Source of the DNA: Rattus norvegicus
Taxonomy: Eukaryota > Chordata > Mammalia > Rodentia > Muridae
NCBI RefSeq assembly: GCF_036323735.1
Contig: NC_086026.1
Coordinates: 71,129,039-71,193,038, forward strand
Direction of reading: 5' to 3'
DNA length: 64,000 nucleotides
The notes under the pieces were generated by a model. The model was not told the origin of the DNA. It saw nothing but the letters and a program-made list of their open reading frames with translations, and did not search any database. A program made the position numbers and the translations under genes. Positions 19,756-29,937 of the stretch are shown one piece after another. Numbering within the stretch: the stretch's first letter is position 1; each line of letters begins with the position of its first letter.

Positions 19756-20340
19756 ACACATGCTGAGACTTCAAGAGACTAAAGACAAAGGGAAAATCTT
19801 GAAGGCATCTACAGAAAAGAGGAAAAAAAAGACACTTTACCTATAGAGGGAAGAATAATTCTAATGATAGTGGATTTCTTCACAACATACCATAGAGGCT
19901 AGAAAGGGTGTGATATTTATCAAAGGAGGAAGGAAAGAGTCAGCTTAGAGCTCTATGCCCGCTAGATACCAACATATACACAGATGAACGAAAACTAAGA
20001 GAATTTGTTTGCAATGTGCCTATCTTAAAAGAATAACTACAGAAAATTCTCTAAGAAAGAAACTCTGAGGCCCAGAAGGGGAAAAAAGAGAATGTATTGA
20101 TCATAAGCATGGAAAAAATGAGATTTCTCTCTATTGTTGAGCTTTTATCATTTATATTTGATGGTTGAGGCAATAGTTGTAACACTTTCTAATGCCTAAA
20201 GAATGTGGAAGAAATTATTAAGTCAAAAAGAGGGGAGGCATAAAAGGAATGAGGGTTTGTGTGCCTCACTTGGGTTGCTAATATGACAGCAGTTGGTTTA
20301 GGAAAGTTGTATGCACAGAACACAATACCTGGGGCAAACA
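19756..20340 (+). mobile_element. Ancient L1 (L1M/HAL1-like), middle segment
   Basis: GGGAAAATCTTGAAGGCATC, AGAATTTG, TTATATTTGATGGTTGAGGC and AATAGTTGTAACACTTTCTA follow the inter-ORF region of ancient L1 in order. It continues the copy that begins at about 18650. Confidence 0.72.
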
Positions 20341-20368
20341 CAGAGATGCACTCAGAACTCTACAGACA

Positions 20369-20640
20369 GGGGCAGGAGATGGCTCAGGAGAGTGTTGTGC
20401 AAGCATGAAGACTTGAGTTTGAATTCCCCGCACCCGCGTAAAAAGCCAGGCACAGCCATTTGTATAATCCCAATATCGCAGTCAGAGATACGGCTCTCCA
20501 AAATACTCAAGACAAACAGACATTTCCTTTTAAGGAGTCAGTGATATGGCTAAGGGGAAAAAGGAACTTGATGCATAACCCAAGTCCAATCCCCAGAAAG
20601 AACCAACCATCGAGAAGAAGCAAAAGGGAGACAACAAAGG
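20369..20640 (+). mobile_element. One or two decayed tRNA-derived SINE pieces
   Basis: GGAGATGGCTCAGGAGAGTG, GCAAGCATGAAGACTTGAG, ATTCCCCGCACCCGCG and CCAGGCACAGCC make a B4-like head and middle. A second head-like segment, GTGATATGGCTAAGGGG to CCAATCCCCAGAAAG, lies at about 20540-20600. Confidence 0.55.
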
Positions 20641-20650
20641 CTCCAAATAC

Positions 20651-21500
20651 CTCCATGGCGCATGTCCTCCCTCCATGATGTATGTCCTCCCTCCATGGCC
20701 CACATCCTCCCTCCATGGTGGATGTCCTCCCTCCATGGTGGATGTACTCCCTCCATGGTGCACAGCCTCCATGGTGCACATCCTCCCTCCATGGTGCACG
20801 TCCTCCCTCCATGGCCCACATCCTCCCTCCATGGTGGATGTACTCCCTCCATGGTGCATAGCCTCCATGGTGCACATCCTCCCTCCATGATGTATGTCCT
20901 CCCTCCATGGTGGATGTACTCCCTCCATGGTGGATGTACTCCCTCCATGGTGGATGTACTCCCTCCATGGCCCACATTCTCCCTCCATGGTGGATGTACT
21001 CCCTCCATGGCCCACATTCTCCCTCCATGGTGGATGTACTTCCTCCATGGTGCATAGCCTCCATGGTGCATAGCCTCCATGGTGCACATCCTCCCTCTAT
21101 GCTGCAAGTCCTCCCTCCATGGTGCACATCCTCCCTCCATGGTACACATCCTCCCTCCATGGTGCACATCCTCCCTCCATGGTGGATGTACTCCCTCCAT
21201 GGCCCACATTCTCCCTCTATGCTGCAAGTCCTCCCTCCATGGTGCACATCCTCCCTCCATGGTGCGAGTCCTCCCTCTATGCTGCAAGTCCTCCCTCCAT
21301 AGTGCACATCCTCCCTCCATGGTCCACATCCTCCCCCTATGCTGCAAGTCCTCCCTGGTGCACATTCTCCCTCTATGGTGCGAGTCCTCCCTCCATGATG
21401 CACAGCTTCCCTTCATGGTACATAGTTTCCAAGGTAAGCATCCTCCCTCCATGGTGCACGTTCTCCATGGTGCATGTCCTTCCTCCATGCTGCACATCCT
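20651..21500. repeat. 20-bp minisatellite, about 44 units
   Basis: Tandem copies of a 20-bp unit of the form CTCCCTCCATGGTGCACATC, with variants ending GGATGTA, GCCCACAT or TGCAAGT and a shorter 15-bp form. Most units hold CCATGG (NcoI). Because 20 is not a multiple of 3, each frame reads all three phases every 60 bp, giving a 20-residue protein period and long open frames on both strands (147 residues plus; 298 and 321 residues minus). Those frames have the same composition in every phase and no promoter or conservation argument, so I do not call a gene. Likely variable in copy number between strains. Confidence 0.95.
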
Positions 21501-21589
21501 CCAATGCCTGACCATTCCCTAGGTCACAGCTGACAAAGGTTCTATCACCTCCCATAGCATTCTCATCTAAGAACTAAAATTTCAACACG

Positions 21590-22030
21590 TGAGTCGTGGG
21601 GGAATCCAAGATCCAAACTAGAACAGAATCTAATAGTACATGTAAAATGCCACATGCTAAAAGCTTCCTTGTGGTGACAGAGGGCAGCAAAAGCCTGAAT
21701 AGACAGAGAGGTATACCATGTTCATGGACAAGAAGGGTTGACAGTTAAACTCCCAGTCCTGCCAAATCGACATGTAGTTTAAAAGGGTTCCCACCAAAGT
21801 TCCAGCAAGAATTGTCTATAGATAAATTAAAAGACTATTCTGAAGTGTATATGGAAACGTGGATAACTTACAAAGCTAAGGCAATTTCAAAAACAGAAGG
21901 GGGAAAGTTCAGCCTAGTGGATATTAGGACATCCAAAGACACTGAATCACAAGTGTGTGGTAATAGCCCAGTGATAGACAGTTGGGAGGACCAGGAAGGA
22001 CCCGGTACATGTGCTGTCTGCTGTTTCTAA
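21590..22030 (+). mobile_element. Ancient L1 ORF2 segment
   Basis: TACCATGTTCATGGACAAGA, GGTTCCCACCAAAGTTCCAG and AGCTAAGGCAATTTC match the middle to late ORF2 of ancient L1 in order. It continues the L1 copy on the left after the minisatellite. Confidence 0.75.
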
Positions 22031-22044
22031 ACACTTTGTGTGTC

Positions 22045-22140
22045 AGGATGCGCTTGTGTCACAGCACATGTGTCAGAGGACACCTTGGAGGAAGCAGTTG
22101 ATTCCCTCCTTCCACTACGTAGATCCCAGGGTGACAGCAC
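22045..22140 (-). mobile_element. RSINE1-like 3' fragment, antisense
   Basis: CACATGTGTCAGAGGACACC, AGTTGATTCCCTCCTTCCAC and GTAGATCCCAGGGTGAC are the complement of an RSINE1-type body, truncated before the head. Confidence 0.6.
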
Positions 22141-22229
22141 CCAGCTCTCCCTATTCAGAGACCTTCCCCTACTTAAAAATAAGCCTGCCTTTAGTTTCAT
22201 TGTTTGCATAAAAAATAATCCAACTTAGA

Positions 22230-22535
22230 AATGAAAAGCACTAAGTCTTTTTAAAAAATAAATAGGAGAAAATCTTTGGGATCTAAGGCTTTAGGCTTGA
22301 GATACCAAGTATAATACATTAAAGAAAAGTGGATAAATTGGATCTCATGTTAAACAAAAAAAATGATCTGTGAAATACCCTCATTAGAAGAATGAACACT
22401 ATCCTTCCGTGGTGAGTGCTTGAGCAAGTCATAGTATATGGGTACAGTGGAATATTATACAGCAATAAAAAGGGACGTACAGGTGATGCAGGAGTGGTAT
22501 GTGCCAAACTCCACATAGATGTGGAATCTAGACCA
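22230..22535 (+). mobile_element. Ancient L1 ORF2 end and 3' region
   Basis: TAGGAGAAAATCTTTGGGAT, TAAAGAAAAGTGGATAAATTG and TATGGGTACAGTGGAATATT, ATACAGCAATAAAAAGG are late-ORF2 and 3'-end motifs of L1, in the order expected but with an internal deletion. Confidence 0.75.
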
Positions 22536-22648
22536 CACCTTCTATTCACGGGTTCATTTCTGAGCCACTGGCCCAAGCCCATTTTTCTTCTGAAATTGGT
22601 TTAATGCCAATTTCCTAGCTTTATCATCACTTTTTATCTCAAGTTACA

Positions 22649-22799
22649 GGGCTAGAGAGATGGCTCAGTGGTTAAGAGCGCTTCCTTGCTCTCCAGATGA
22701 TTTGAGCTTAGTTCCTAGCACTTATGTCAAGTAGCTTACAGGTCCCTGTAACTCCAGATCGAAGGGATCTAATATGATCTTCAAACCTCTGCCAACATT

Positions 22800-22800
<1 letters not shown>
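22649..22800 (+). mobile_element. B3/B2-type SINE
   Basis: GGGCTAGAGAGATGGCTCAG, TGGTTAAGAGCGCTTCC, CTTAGTTCCTAGCAC and CTGTAACTCCAGATCG form a typical head and middle. The tail passes into the (CA)n that follows. Confidence 0.85.
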
Positions 22801-22801
<1 letters not shown>

Positions 22802-22848
<47 letters not shown>

Positions 22849-22905
22849 ACACACACACACATAGACAGAGACAGAGACAGAGAGACAGAGAGACAGAGAT
22901 ACACA
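22802..22905. repeat. (CA)n(GACAGA)n microsatellite
   Basis: About 30 CA units with one AT interruption, then AGACAG repeats. It forms the tail of the preceding SINE. Confidence 0.96.
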
Positions 22906-23799
22906 TATACATACATGAAAAAATCTATTTCTAGAAATCTTCATCTACATGGTTAATATATATTAGCAACTGAAACTGAAATAACTCACATATATTTCAG
23001 CCCCACGTGTAGAATTCTATGATCCCTGCTGACTGATCAGTTTCCTCCTATGCTTTTAGGGGGCCTGCAAGAGCAAAGAGAAATCCAAGGGAATGAACTA
23101 GATCGCAAGGCTGAGAGACCTGCAAGTGGCCCCTTTGCAAGACAAGATGACCTTGCCTTTGTGGTCCTTTCAACTCTACAAGGAAGTGAGGCAGGGGTGT
23201 GGGGAGGCCAGGGGAGGAGTGGTGACCTCGGTTTCAGTTATCTGCCAGAGTGGTTCTGAGTAAAGGTGGCCCACGGTCAGTTGGATACAAGGGTCTGGGG
23301 CAGGCTCAGGGATGGAGTGAGTGGGTCCTGGTTTCCCATGAGGCCTATGGTGTTCTCTCTAGAAGGGAGAGAATTATCCATTCCTGGCTTCCCACCCTTA
23401 CAGCTTAGCCCCACATCTAGCTTAGTACAATGGGGACAGTGCAAAGGTTCCTCAGCCATGTCTTACAGAGCAGGGGTAAGGTGGGGGGTCCAGGTCACTG
23501 TTCCCACTGCTACCCTGTGGCTGCTTAAGCCTTGAACCCTCCATCCCTCCCTCTTGCCCCTTGGTCCTGCTCTGCCTTCTGTCTCCTGCCATCTTCCTCT
23601 TCCTCCCTCAGCTCCTTTATCTTCCTTTTTATTCTCATTATTTTCTCTTCCCTCCTCCTGTGTCACCTCCTCTCTCTCTTCTCCTTCTCCTCCATGTCTC
23701 TCCCTCTGCTCCTACTCCCCTCCCTTACTAACTCTGTAGACACTCACACTCCCAAACATGAATTTTTAAGAACCAAGAACTCAGACTCACAGAAAGTGC
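22906..23799. other. Unassigned, including a T/C-rich stretch
   Basis: Single-copy-looking sequence. About 23535-23735 is a CTTCCTC pyrimidine-rich stretch with simple Ser/Leu/Pro frames. No gene supported. Confidence 0.5.
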
Positions 23800-23804
23800 T
23801 CTGG

Positions 23805-24120
23805 TAGACTGGCGTCAGCAGGTCTCCTTGGCCGCCAGCAGTGGGTGATGAATTACAGAAATACATTAAGGGGCTGTCCTGCTGACAGCAAGCTAAGGTA
23901 ATATGTCAAGGTACCAGCTCTGGGATGATAAACATCGCTCATAGATCAGAACACCATCGCTCTGATTACACTCCGGCACCATGTGTCAGGGTGTCACCGG
24001 GGCATGATTGACGGCAGAGATCTGCCACCATGCTGATGGCCCATTCCCAGAACAACCCTCACAGCCAGGCTTTGATTTAGAGGTAGAGCCCGGTTCCTCC
24101 CAAGATGCACATGCAGCAAA
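23805..24120. promoter_or_regulatory. Candidate conserved noncoding block 4
   Basis: A repeat-free block with many intact motifs: GGTGATGAATTACAG, the inverted repeat GCTGTC(23873-23878)/GACAGC(23884-23889) that includes a Meis-type TGACAG, GGGATGATAAACATC with GATA and forkhead-like cores, CTCTGATTACACTCC, and TGATTGACGG at 24005-24014, one base from the Pbx-Meis/Prep decamer TGATTGACAG. CpGs are retained. No coding frame. I find this the most enhancer-like stretch in the window, by motif content alone. Confidence 0.45.
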
Positions 24121-24189
24121 AGTGGATTCTTTCCTTGCCGCCATGGAGAGAAGTAAGTCTACACTTGGAGAACAGAGCAGCAAGGTTAA

Positions 24190-24320
24190 GACTTGGGAAT
24201 AGACAGATCCGGCTTCAAGCCTGGCTCCTTTACTTGAGTAATCTGTGTGAGTTGAGCATGGGACAAATTTTCTTCCTACCTGACATCGTTGTTCTGCATA
24301 TAAAGTGGGACTAACAACTT
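24190..24320 (+). mobile_element. MIR SINE
   Basis: GACAGATCCGGCTTCAAGCC, GGCTCCTTTACTTGAG, ATCTGTGTGAGTTGAGC and CATATAAAGTGGGACTAAC follow MIR order. Old. Confidence 0.7.
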
Positions 24321-24342
24321 GACCTCCCAGCCTTAAGCTGGC

Positions 24343-24640
24343 CAGAAGGGAGATGACTCAGTGGTTAGAGATTCTTGCTGCACAAGCCTAAGGATCTGAG
24401 TTTGAATCTGCAGAAGCCACATAAGAGCTGGAGATGATGGCACACATGTCTGTAATCTCGGCACTGTCCACTGGATAGTGGGAGGCTCTAGGGCTAGCTA
24501 ACCCAGCATCCTCAGCACTGAGAAGACTATCTCTAACAAGGTGGAAGGGTGTTGACTTACACCTGAAAGTTGTCCTCTGACCACTGCATGTGCCCTGTGC
24601 ACCTGTACTTGCATTGGAGAACACGAATACACACACACAT
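24343..24640 (+). mobile_element. B4/RSINE-type SINE
   Basis: GGGAGATGACTCAGTGGTTA, GCACAAGCCTAAGGATCTGA, GGCACACATGTCTGTAATC and AGTTGTCCTCTGACCACTGC appear in order, followed by a CA-rich tail. Confidence 0.75.
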
Positions 24641-25030
24641 GCACATATATACACACATGAACATACAAACACATATACATTAACACCCACACCTAAACAT
24701 ATGCACTCATACATACAAACAATAGCACACACTTAATACACACACATGTACTTACACACACATACACACAGACACTTGCATGGACACACACATACATATA
24801 CACATATGTATACACATGGACACATATGCACACACGTACATACACAGACAAATACATATACACATGCACACAGAAACATATATGCACACAAATGCACACA
24901 CATGTACATGCACTCACATACACGTGCACACAGAAATAGATACACATATAAACATGTATTCACATATAGTCACACACGGACACACACATGCATTATATAC
25001 ACATGCACACATGCCAAACCACACATACAA

Positions 25031-25069
<39 letters not shown>
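24630..25069. repeat. Degenerate (CA)n, then (AAAT)n
   Basis: About 390 bp of CACACA/CATACA variants followed by AAAT tetranucleotides at 25030-25069. Open frames rich in His/Thr or Cys/Val are artefacts. Confidence 0.93.
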
Positions 25070-25690
25070 CAAATACAAGTAAAGTGAGCCTCAAATCACA
25101 TGCTGTGGTGAGACAGGCAGCATAGGCCAGGCTTGAACTGTTGGGTCCCCCACCTTGACTTTTCTGGTGTGTACACGAAAGAACTGGCAAGTTCAGCCTT
25201 CCTTTGCTGGCTGTCACAGAAGACTGGGAGGCCTCTGGCCCCACCCCCATCTCCTCCCATCATATTTACCCTCAGTTCTCTCTTCCCCTCCCTGGTGGCT
25301 CCAAGGTTGTTGAAGGAGACCCTGAGCACACTGTCTCAAGCCAGCCACTCTAGCCTGTCATGTAGGCAGTCAGTCCATCTGTCTACCACAAGACTCATCC
25401 TTCTCCACTTACTGGACCCTGTACACCCATAGGGGCCAGACCCTGCCTCGGATGCTGACATCAGAAGCTGACAGATGGACAGATTCACCTGCTGCATTTA
25501 CTTGATCTTTCCATCTACATATGTGCAGGAATCTTGCTGAAGGGCCCTGTGAACCCAAGCCTGGTGGAGACCGCCTACCACATGACTTGAGAATCTTAAC
25601 TATGAGATCAAAACTGAATCAGGTTAGAAAACTCTTTCAGGGCCCATCGTCATCACCATCATCTTCAGTCTTAACAACTGGACAATTGAG
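25070..25690. other. Unassigned sequence
   Basis: No family recognised. The largest frame, 99 residues, is not supported as coding. Confidence 0.5.
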
Positions 25691-25826
25691 GGACTTGGGG
25701 TGTGGCTCAGTAGGTAGGGTGCTTGCCTAGCATGCATACAACTCTAGGTTCAAGCCCTGTGCTCCACAAACCAGATGTGTTAGCACACGCCTAGGCTACG
25801 TGAGATGCTACATTAAAAAAAAAAAC
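25691..25826 (+). mobile_element. B4-type SINE, ID-like head
   Basis: GGGGTGTGGCTCAGTAGGTA, GTGCTTGCCTAGCATGCAT and GGTTCAAGCCCTGTGCTCC (A and B box regions), then a short CCAGATGTGTTAGCACACGC piece and a poly-A stretch. Confidence 0.8.
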
Positions 25827-25839
25827 ACCTGAACACTTG

Positions 25840-26060
25840 AAAAATGAAATAGAATCATATTGTTTTACTTGGAATGCCTTTGGCTATGGTAAAATCGGTT
25901 CCCAGCTTGGTCGTGTGTGTGTTTTATTTTGTTAATGTTCTTTGCTAGTGTTTCTGCTGGGGTATCAGTTATTTGTAAGAGCTCTTTACATATTAAGGCT
26001 GATAGCCTTTTGTTCTATCCGTGGCCAACTTTTTGTGGCTCCTTTGTTAGAAATGTGTGT
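25840..26060 (-). mobile_element. L1-like fragment, antisense
   Basis: TAAGAGCTCTTTACATATTA followed by AGCCTTTTGTTCTATC is a pattern typical of antisense ancient L1. The flanks are too diverged to fix the ends. Confidence 0.45.
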
Positions 26061-26856
26061 TCGGGAGTTGTGTTCTGCTGACAATTTCCTTTTTGATTCC
26101 CTGACTTGCTTTTAAGCCTAAGCGGATCAAACTAGCTCTAAGGTCACTTAGCCTCTTCTTGCTTCTGTCTCTGGCTCGTGGATTTCTGGTGCTCAGTGCT
26201 GAGGTTTGTCTGGAATTACATGAGGGAAAGATAATGGTCCACACTGAGCATCCCACAAGGAGTCAAATTCTCAACACCATTTAACCCACCCCTGCCTTCC
26301 TCTTGACTCGGACTGCTCCTTTGTATCTGTGTTACTTTCCTGCCCTGAGGAAGGCTGGGCTTTTAAACCCGGTGGTTTCCCATGGAGTCCCGGTGCTGCT
26401 TGCTTCTTGAGCCCAAACCCTGAGTCCCATAGCTGTAATGTCTATTAGAAGAAATCCTATCCCCATGATTTTTTTTTCAGAAAATTCTTTGACAATTTTT
26501 AGCTCATTATTCTTTTGGATACATAATAAAGAATTGTTCATTGGATGACCAAGAGTTTCCATTGAGATTTTAATTTGATTCCTTTTCTAGATCTATTTAT
26601 TAATTCAGGGACCCTTCCCCCAACCAAGAGCATGTTGTACCTCTCTCCAGTCACTCAAATCTTTCTCACACAGCAATAATGAGGTTTTGTGATTGTCCTT
26701 CCTCCCAAAAGATGAGAGCCACCTAGGTGGGAATCCTGGCTTCCTTTGCTTTTGTCTCCAGTCTGATTAGTGTGGGTGTGTAGGAAAGTTCTCAGTTTTT
26801 ACACACTTATTTTGTGCAGGAGAATATTCACAAATATCCCTAACAATTGTTCACAA
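26061..26856. other. Mostly unassigned, AT-rich
   Basis: About 26460-26600 (for example ATACATAATAAAGAATTGTTC) may be further decayed antisense L1. Nothing else recognised. Confidence 0.4.
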
Positions 26857-26998
26857 GGAGTTGGGAATGTAGTTTGAATGGTAGAATTTGCCGGGCATGC
26901 ACCAAGCCGTAGACCCAATCTCCAATATAAAACCAGGCATGGTGGTGCATCCTGTAACCCAAGCAGTAACAGAATCCAGGGTTAGCCTCATCTGTATG
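26857..26998 (+). mobile_element. B4-type SINE, decayed
   Basis: GAATGTAGTTTGAATGGTAG, GCCGGGCATGCACCAAGCC, AACCAGGCATGGTGGTGCAT and CCTGTAACCCAAGCAG are in B4 order. A GGA-rich tract at 27000-27035 replaces the end. Confidence 0.7.
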
Positions 26999-27035
26999 TG
27001 GAGGGGGGAAGGGAGGGGGAAGAGGAAGGAAGGGA

Positions 27036-27850
27036 GAGCGAGCAGGAAAGAAAACTGTGGTACATAAGAGAAAAAGAAAGGGGAGGAAGAGAGGAGAAAA
27101 GAGATTAATAAGAAAATCAGCCAAGAGAAAGGCTGTATTCTCATGAACTTGGTCCTCCCTCACTGCAGTAGTTACAGGGTACCCAGAGCACAGCAGTTAG
27201 TCCACAGGTACACATGAGAGCACCAATGGCAGGGATACAGAACCACAACAACAGAGAAAATACATTGAGCAGCAGCCCCTGTGAGCCTCTGACTTTGTAA
27301 TGAGGAAACTGTCCTGGAAGAAATCCTGGGCCACTTCATATGTGGGAGGGTGACTGGATGCTCCGTCCATGACAAGCTATCTGAAGACTGCCAAGGATCC
27401 TGGAGTCGCACATCTCTTCCAGCGGTGCTCTGTGGTGAAGCTGAGGCATCCCGACCCTCAGCACTGGCAGCTGTGCAATGTCTGTCACACGCTCCAATTC
27501 TTTCTTCCTAGCTATGTGCCCTACACAGGATCTAAAGCCAAGGATGCTTCTCTTTCTTTTCAATAGCCCAGGTGCCTTCCCCCCTACTCCTACTTTATGA
27601 AACTTTGAATTGGCCAAAAGTTCTAAAAATGTTTTAAAATATATTGTTTATAGAGATTTCTTGTCTTATTCCTATTTCAAGATAAAGGTTATTTCTTAAA
27701 TCAGTTTTCTTATCTCAAGTGTTTTGAGAGATTGGAGAGGAAGGAAAGGAGTAAGGGATGGAAGGAAAGAGAGAAAGGGAGGGAGGATTATTTAAGAATG
27801 GTGTCTCCAAGGTCAAGAGAAAGGTGGAGGTGTTTCCGTGACAACTGTTA
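27036..27850. other. Unassigned, with purine-rich patches
   Basis: GGAA-rich patches at about 27040-27130 and 27725-27790. Frames up to 107 residues are unrecognised. Confidence 0.45.
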
Positions 27851-28137
27851 TCCTCACTACCCATGATTCCATGACAGAATCCAACCCATATGGCAACAGT
27901 GATCATGGTAACTCTCCTCTGACTTGTGGTCAGGGCTTAAGAAGCCTCCCAGCTGCTGTGTGGACCCCTGAACAAGCCAGAACAGCCATTGCTCTTCTAA
28001 GGAAGCAGAAAGCTCATGCTCTGATTCAAATTCTGACAGCCCAGTTTTGTATCCCAGAGTTTCGGTGTTTTGCTGTTGTTACTGTTGTTGCTTTGTTTGG
28101 CTGGGAAGGTTTTGTCTTTTATGTGTATATATATTTT

Positions 28138-28332
28138 GCCTGTTTGTATGTCTGTGCGCTATGCTCATTGAGCACAGAAGGACACCAGAAGAGGGTGTTG
28201 GATCCACTGAGACTGGAGTTACAGCATGTTGTGAGCTGCTCTGTGGGTATGGGTGCTGGGAACCAGACACAGATCCTGGGAATCAAACACTGTAGCCAGT
28301 TCCCTCAAGTGATGAGCAATCTTTCCAGACTC
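28138..28332 (-). mobile_element. B3-type SINE, antisense
   Basis: ACACCAGAAGAGGGTGTTGG, ACTGGAGTTACAGCATGTTG, GGGTGCTGGGAACCAGAC and TGAGCAATCTTTCCAGAC are the complement of a B3/B2-class element. Confidence 0.78.
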
Positions 28333-28340
28333 TTGCTTTT

Positions 28341-28463
28341 GTTGTAAGATGGGATCTCAATAAGTAGGCCAGGCTGACCTCAAATTCACTGTGTAGCCAA
28401 GACGACCCTCCTGACCCTCCTACATCCCCCCTCGAGTGCTAGACTCAAGGGCATGTCCAGCTT
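28341..28463 (-). mobile_element. B1 SINE, antisense
   Basis: GATGGGATCTCAATAAGTAG, GCCAGGCTGACCTCAAATTC, ACTGTGTAGCCAAGACGACC and CTCGAGTGCTAGACTCAAGG are the complement of the 7SL-derived B1 element. It sits directly beside the antisense B3. Confidence 0.8.
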
Positions 28464-28639
28464 CCCAAGTACTTTTTAAAAGAATTAGCTAAAGTTATTT
28501 GGAAGATTAAGAAGGCAGTCCTGCCACAGCAGGGTGGTGATGGGGGCTCCCAGGGCTTCTCAAACAAGAAAGAGGGAAAAATGGGGGTTGGAGCTGAATT
28601 GGTAGATTTGTCCAGTAGACACCATGATGACAGCAACCC

Positions 28640-28962
28640 TTATAAAAGGAAGCATTTAATCAGAGGCTTGCTTACGTTTTCAGTGTGAGTGCATTAGCAT
28701 CATGGCAGAAGCAGACAGGCAAGGTATTGGAGCAGAGGCTGAGGGCCTTGCATCCTAGTCCACAGGCAGCAGACAGACAGATACTAGGCTTGTCCTAAAG
28801 TCCATCCCCAGTGACACACCTCCTCCAACCAAGAACGCATTTACTCCAACAAAGCCACACCTCCTAATTCTCCCCAAACAGTTTATCAACTGGGACCAAA
28901 CAAGCACTCATATGAGCCTATGGGCTCATTCTAATTCCAACCACCATTCACAAAGTATGTAT
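28640..28962. mobile_element. URR1-like rodent repeat
   Basis: GGAAGCATTTAATCAGAGGC, TTGCTTACGTTTTCAGTGTG, ATCATGGCAGAAGCAGACAG, CAGTGACACACCTCCTCC and CTAATTCCAACCACCATTCA are landmarks of a common rodent repeat. The same TTTAAT...GCTTACAG...CATCATGGCAG order is seen at 45155. Confidence 0.6.
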
Positions 28963-28984
28963 CCCATCCCAAGTACCCCCATAA

Positions 28985-29112
28985 ACTGGCCATGGTGGCG
29001 CACACCTGTAATCTCAGCACTTGGGAGACAGAGCCAGGAAGTTCAATGTCATCTTTAGCTGCACGGAGAGTACTGGGCTAGCTCAGGCTACATGGACCTT
29101 GTCTCAAAAGGT
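28985..29112 (+). mobile_element. B1 SINE
   Basis: ACTGGCCATGGTGGCGCACA, CCTGTAATCTCAGCACTTGG, TCAATGTCATCTTTAGCTGC and CTTGTCTCAAAAGG are in B1 (or B4-tail) order. Confidence 0.8.
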
Positions 29113-29690
29113 TGGGTTGTATGGAAAGAAAAGCTCATGCCCCCCCGCCCCCCACTCATGACTTGTGTTAAATCATCATGGCACACCCTATATGTATGCC
29201 CAAGGGTCAGAAGTCAATGAAAATAATGTTTAAAGGAAGGCTGAGGGGCCTTGTCCACTTTTCTTTTTTAAAATCTCTTCCTCCTTCCCCTCTTCTTCAT
29301 TCCCTCACCTTCCTCTCTCCTGCTTCCTCCCTGTCTTCTCCTCTGGTTTGAATCTCTTCACTTCCTTCTCTGTTTCCCATTCTTTCCCTTCTCTCCCCAT
29401 GTGTTTGTTCACGATTCATGTTCTCTCTTCTGTCTCTCCAACAACAAAAAGGAGAGAGAGGAATGTGAGCGCCAGTGCTGCCTGCCAAAGGAGATGACAG
29501 ATTGTCCCATCCCGGTAGGCCAGGCTCTTGTCAACACAAGGTAGCAGCCAACCGCTGCTGCACCAGGTTCACCTGACACATCCAGTGGGAGCCGAAGGGC
29601 TGGGGGCAGCTTCTACGGTCTAACCTTCACTTGCATGCTGCTACCCACCTCCCTTCCTCTTCAACCTTCAGAAGTCTCCCCAGTTACTTT
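29113..29690. other. Unassigned, pyrimidine-rich part
   Basis: About 29265-29400 is CTTCC-rich. No gene or repeat family recognised. Confidence 0.45.
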
Positions 29691-29767
<77 letters not shown>

Positions 29768-29937
29768 CCTCTTCCTCTGCCTCCTCCTCCTCCTTCTCTT
29801 CTTCCTCCTCTTCCTCTGCCTCTTCTTCCTCCTCTTCCTCTGCCTCCTCCTCCTCCTTCTCTTCCTCCTCCTCTTCCTCTTCTACTTTTCTCTTCTCCTC
29901 CTCCTCATCCTTTTATTCTCCCTTTTCTCCTCCTCTT
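29691..29937. repeat. (CTCCTG)n then (TCC)n-rich tract
   Basis: About 12.6 perfect hexamers at 29691-29766, followed by CTCCTCTTCCTCTGC-like repeats. Frames read as Leu-only or Ser/Cys repeats and are artefacts. Confidence 0.96.

Noticed and set aside
20651..21500. CRISPR-like array
   Set aside because: Units are contiguous, 20 bp, with no unique spacers, and the surrounding DNA is mammalian. It is a minisatellite.
20550..21515. 321-residue minus-strand open frame, the longest in the window
   Set aside because: It lies almost entirely in the 20-bp minisatellite. All frames have the same repeat composition, and no promoter, Kozak-favoured single start or splice sites were seen.
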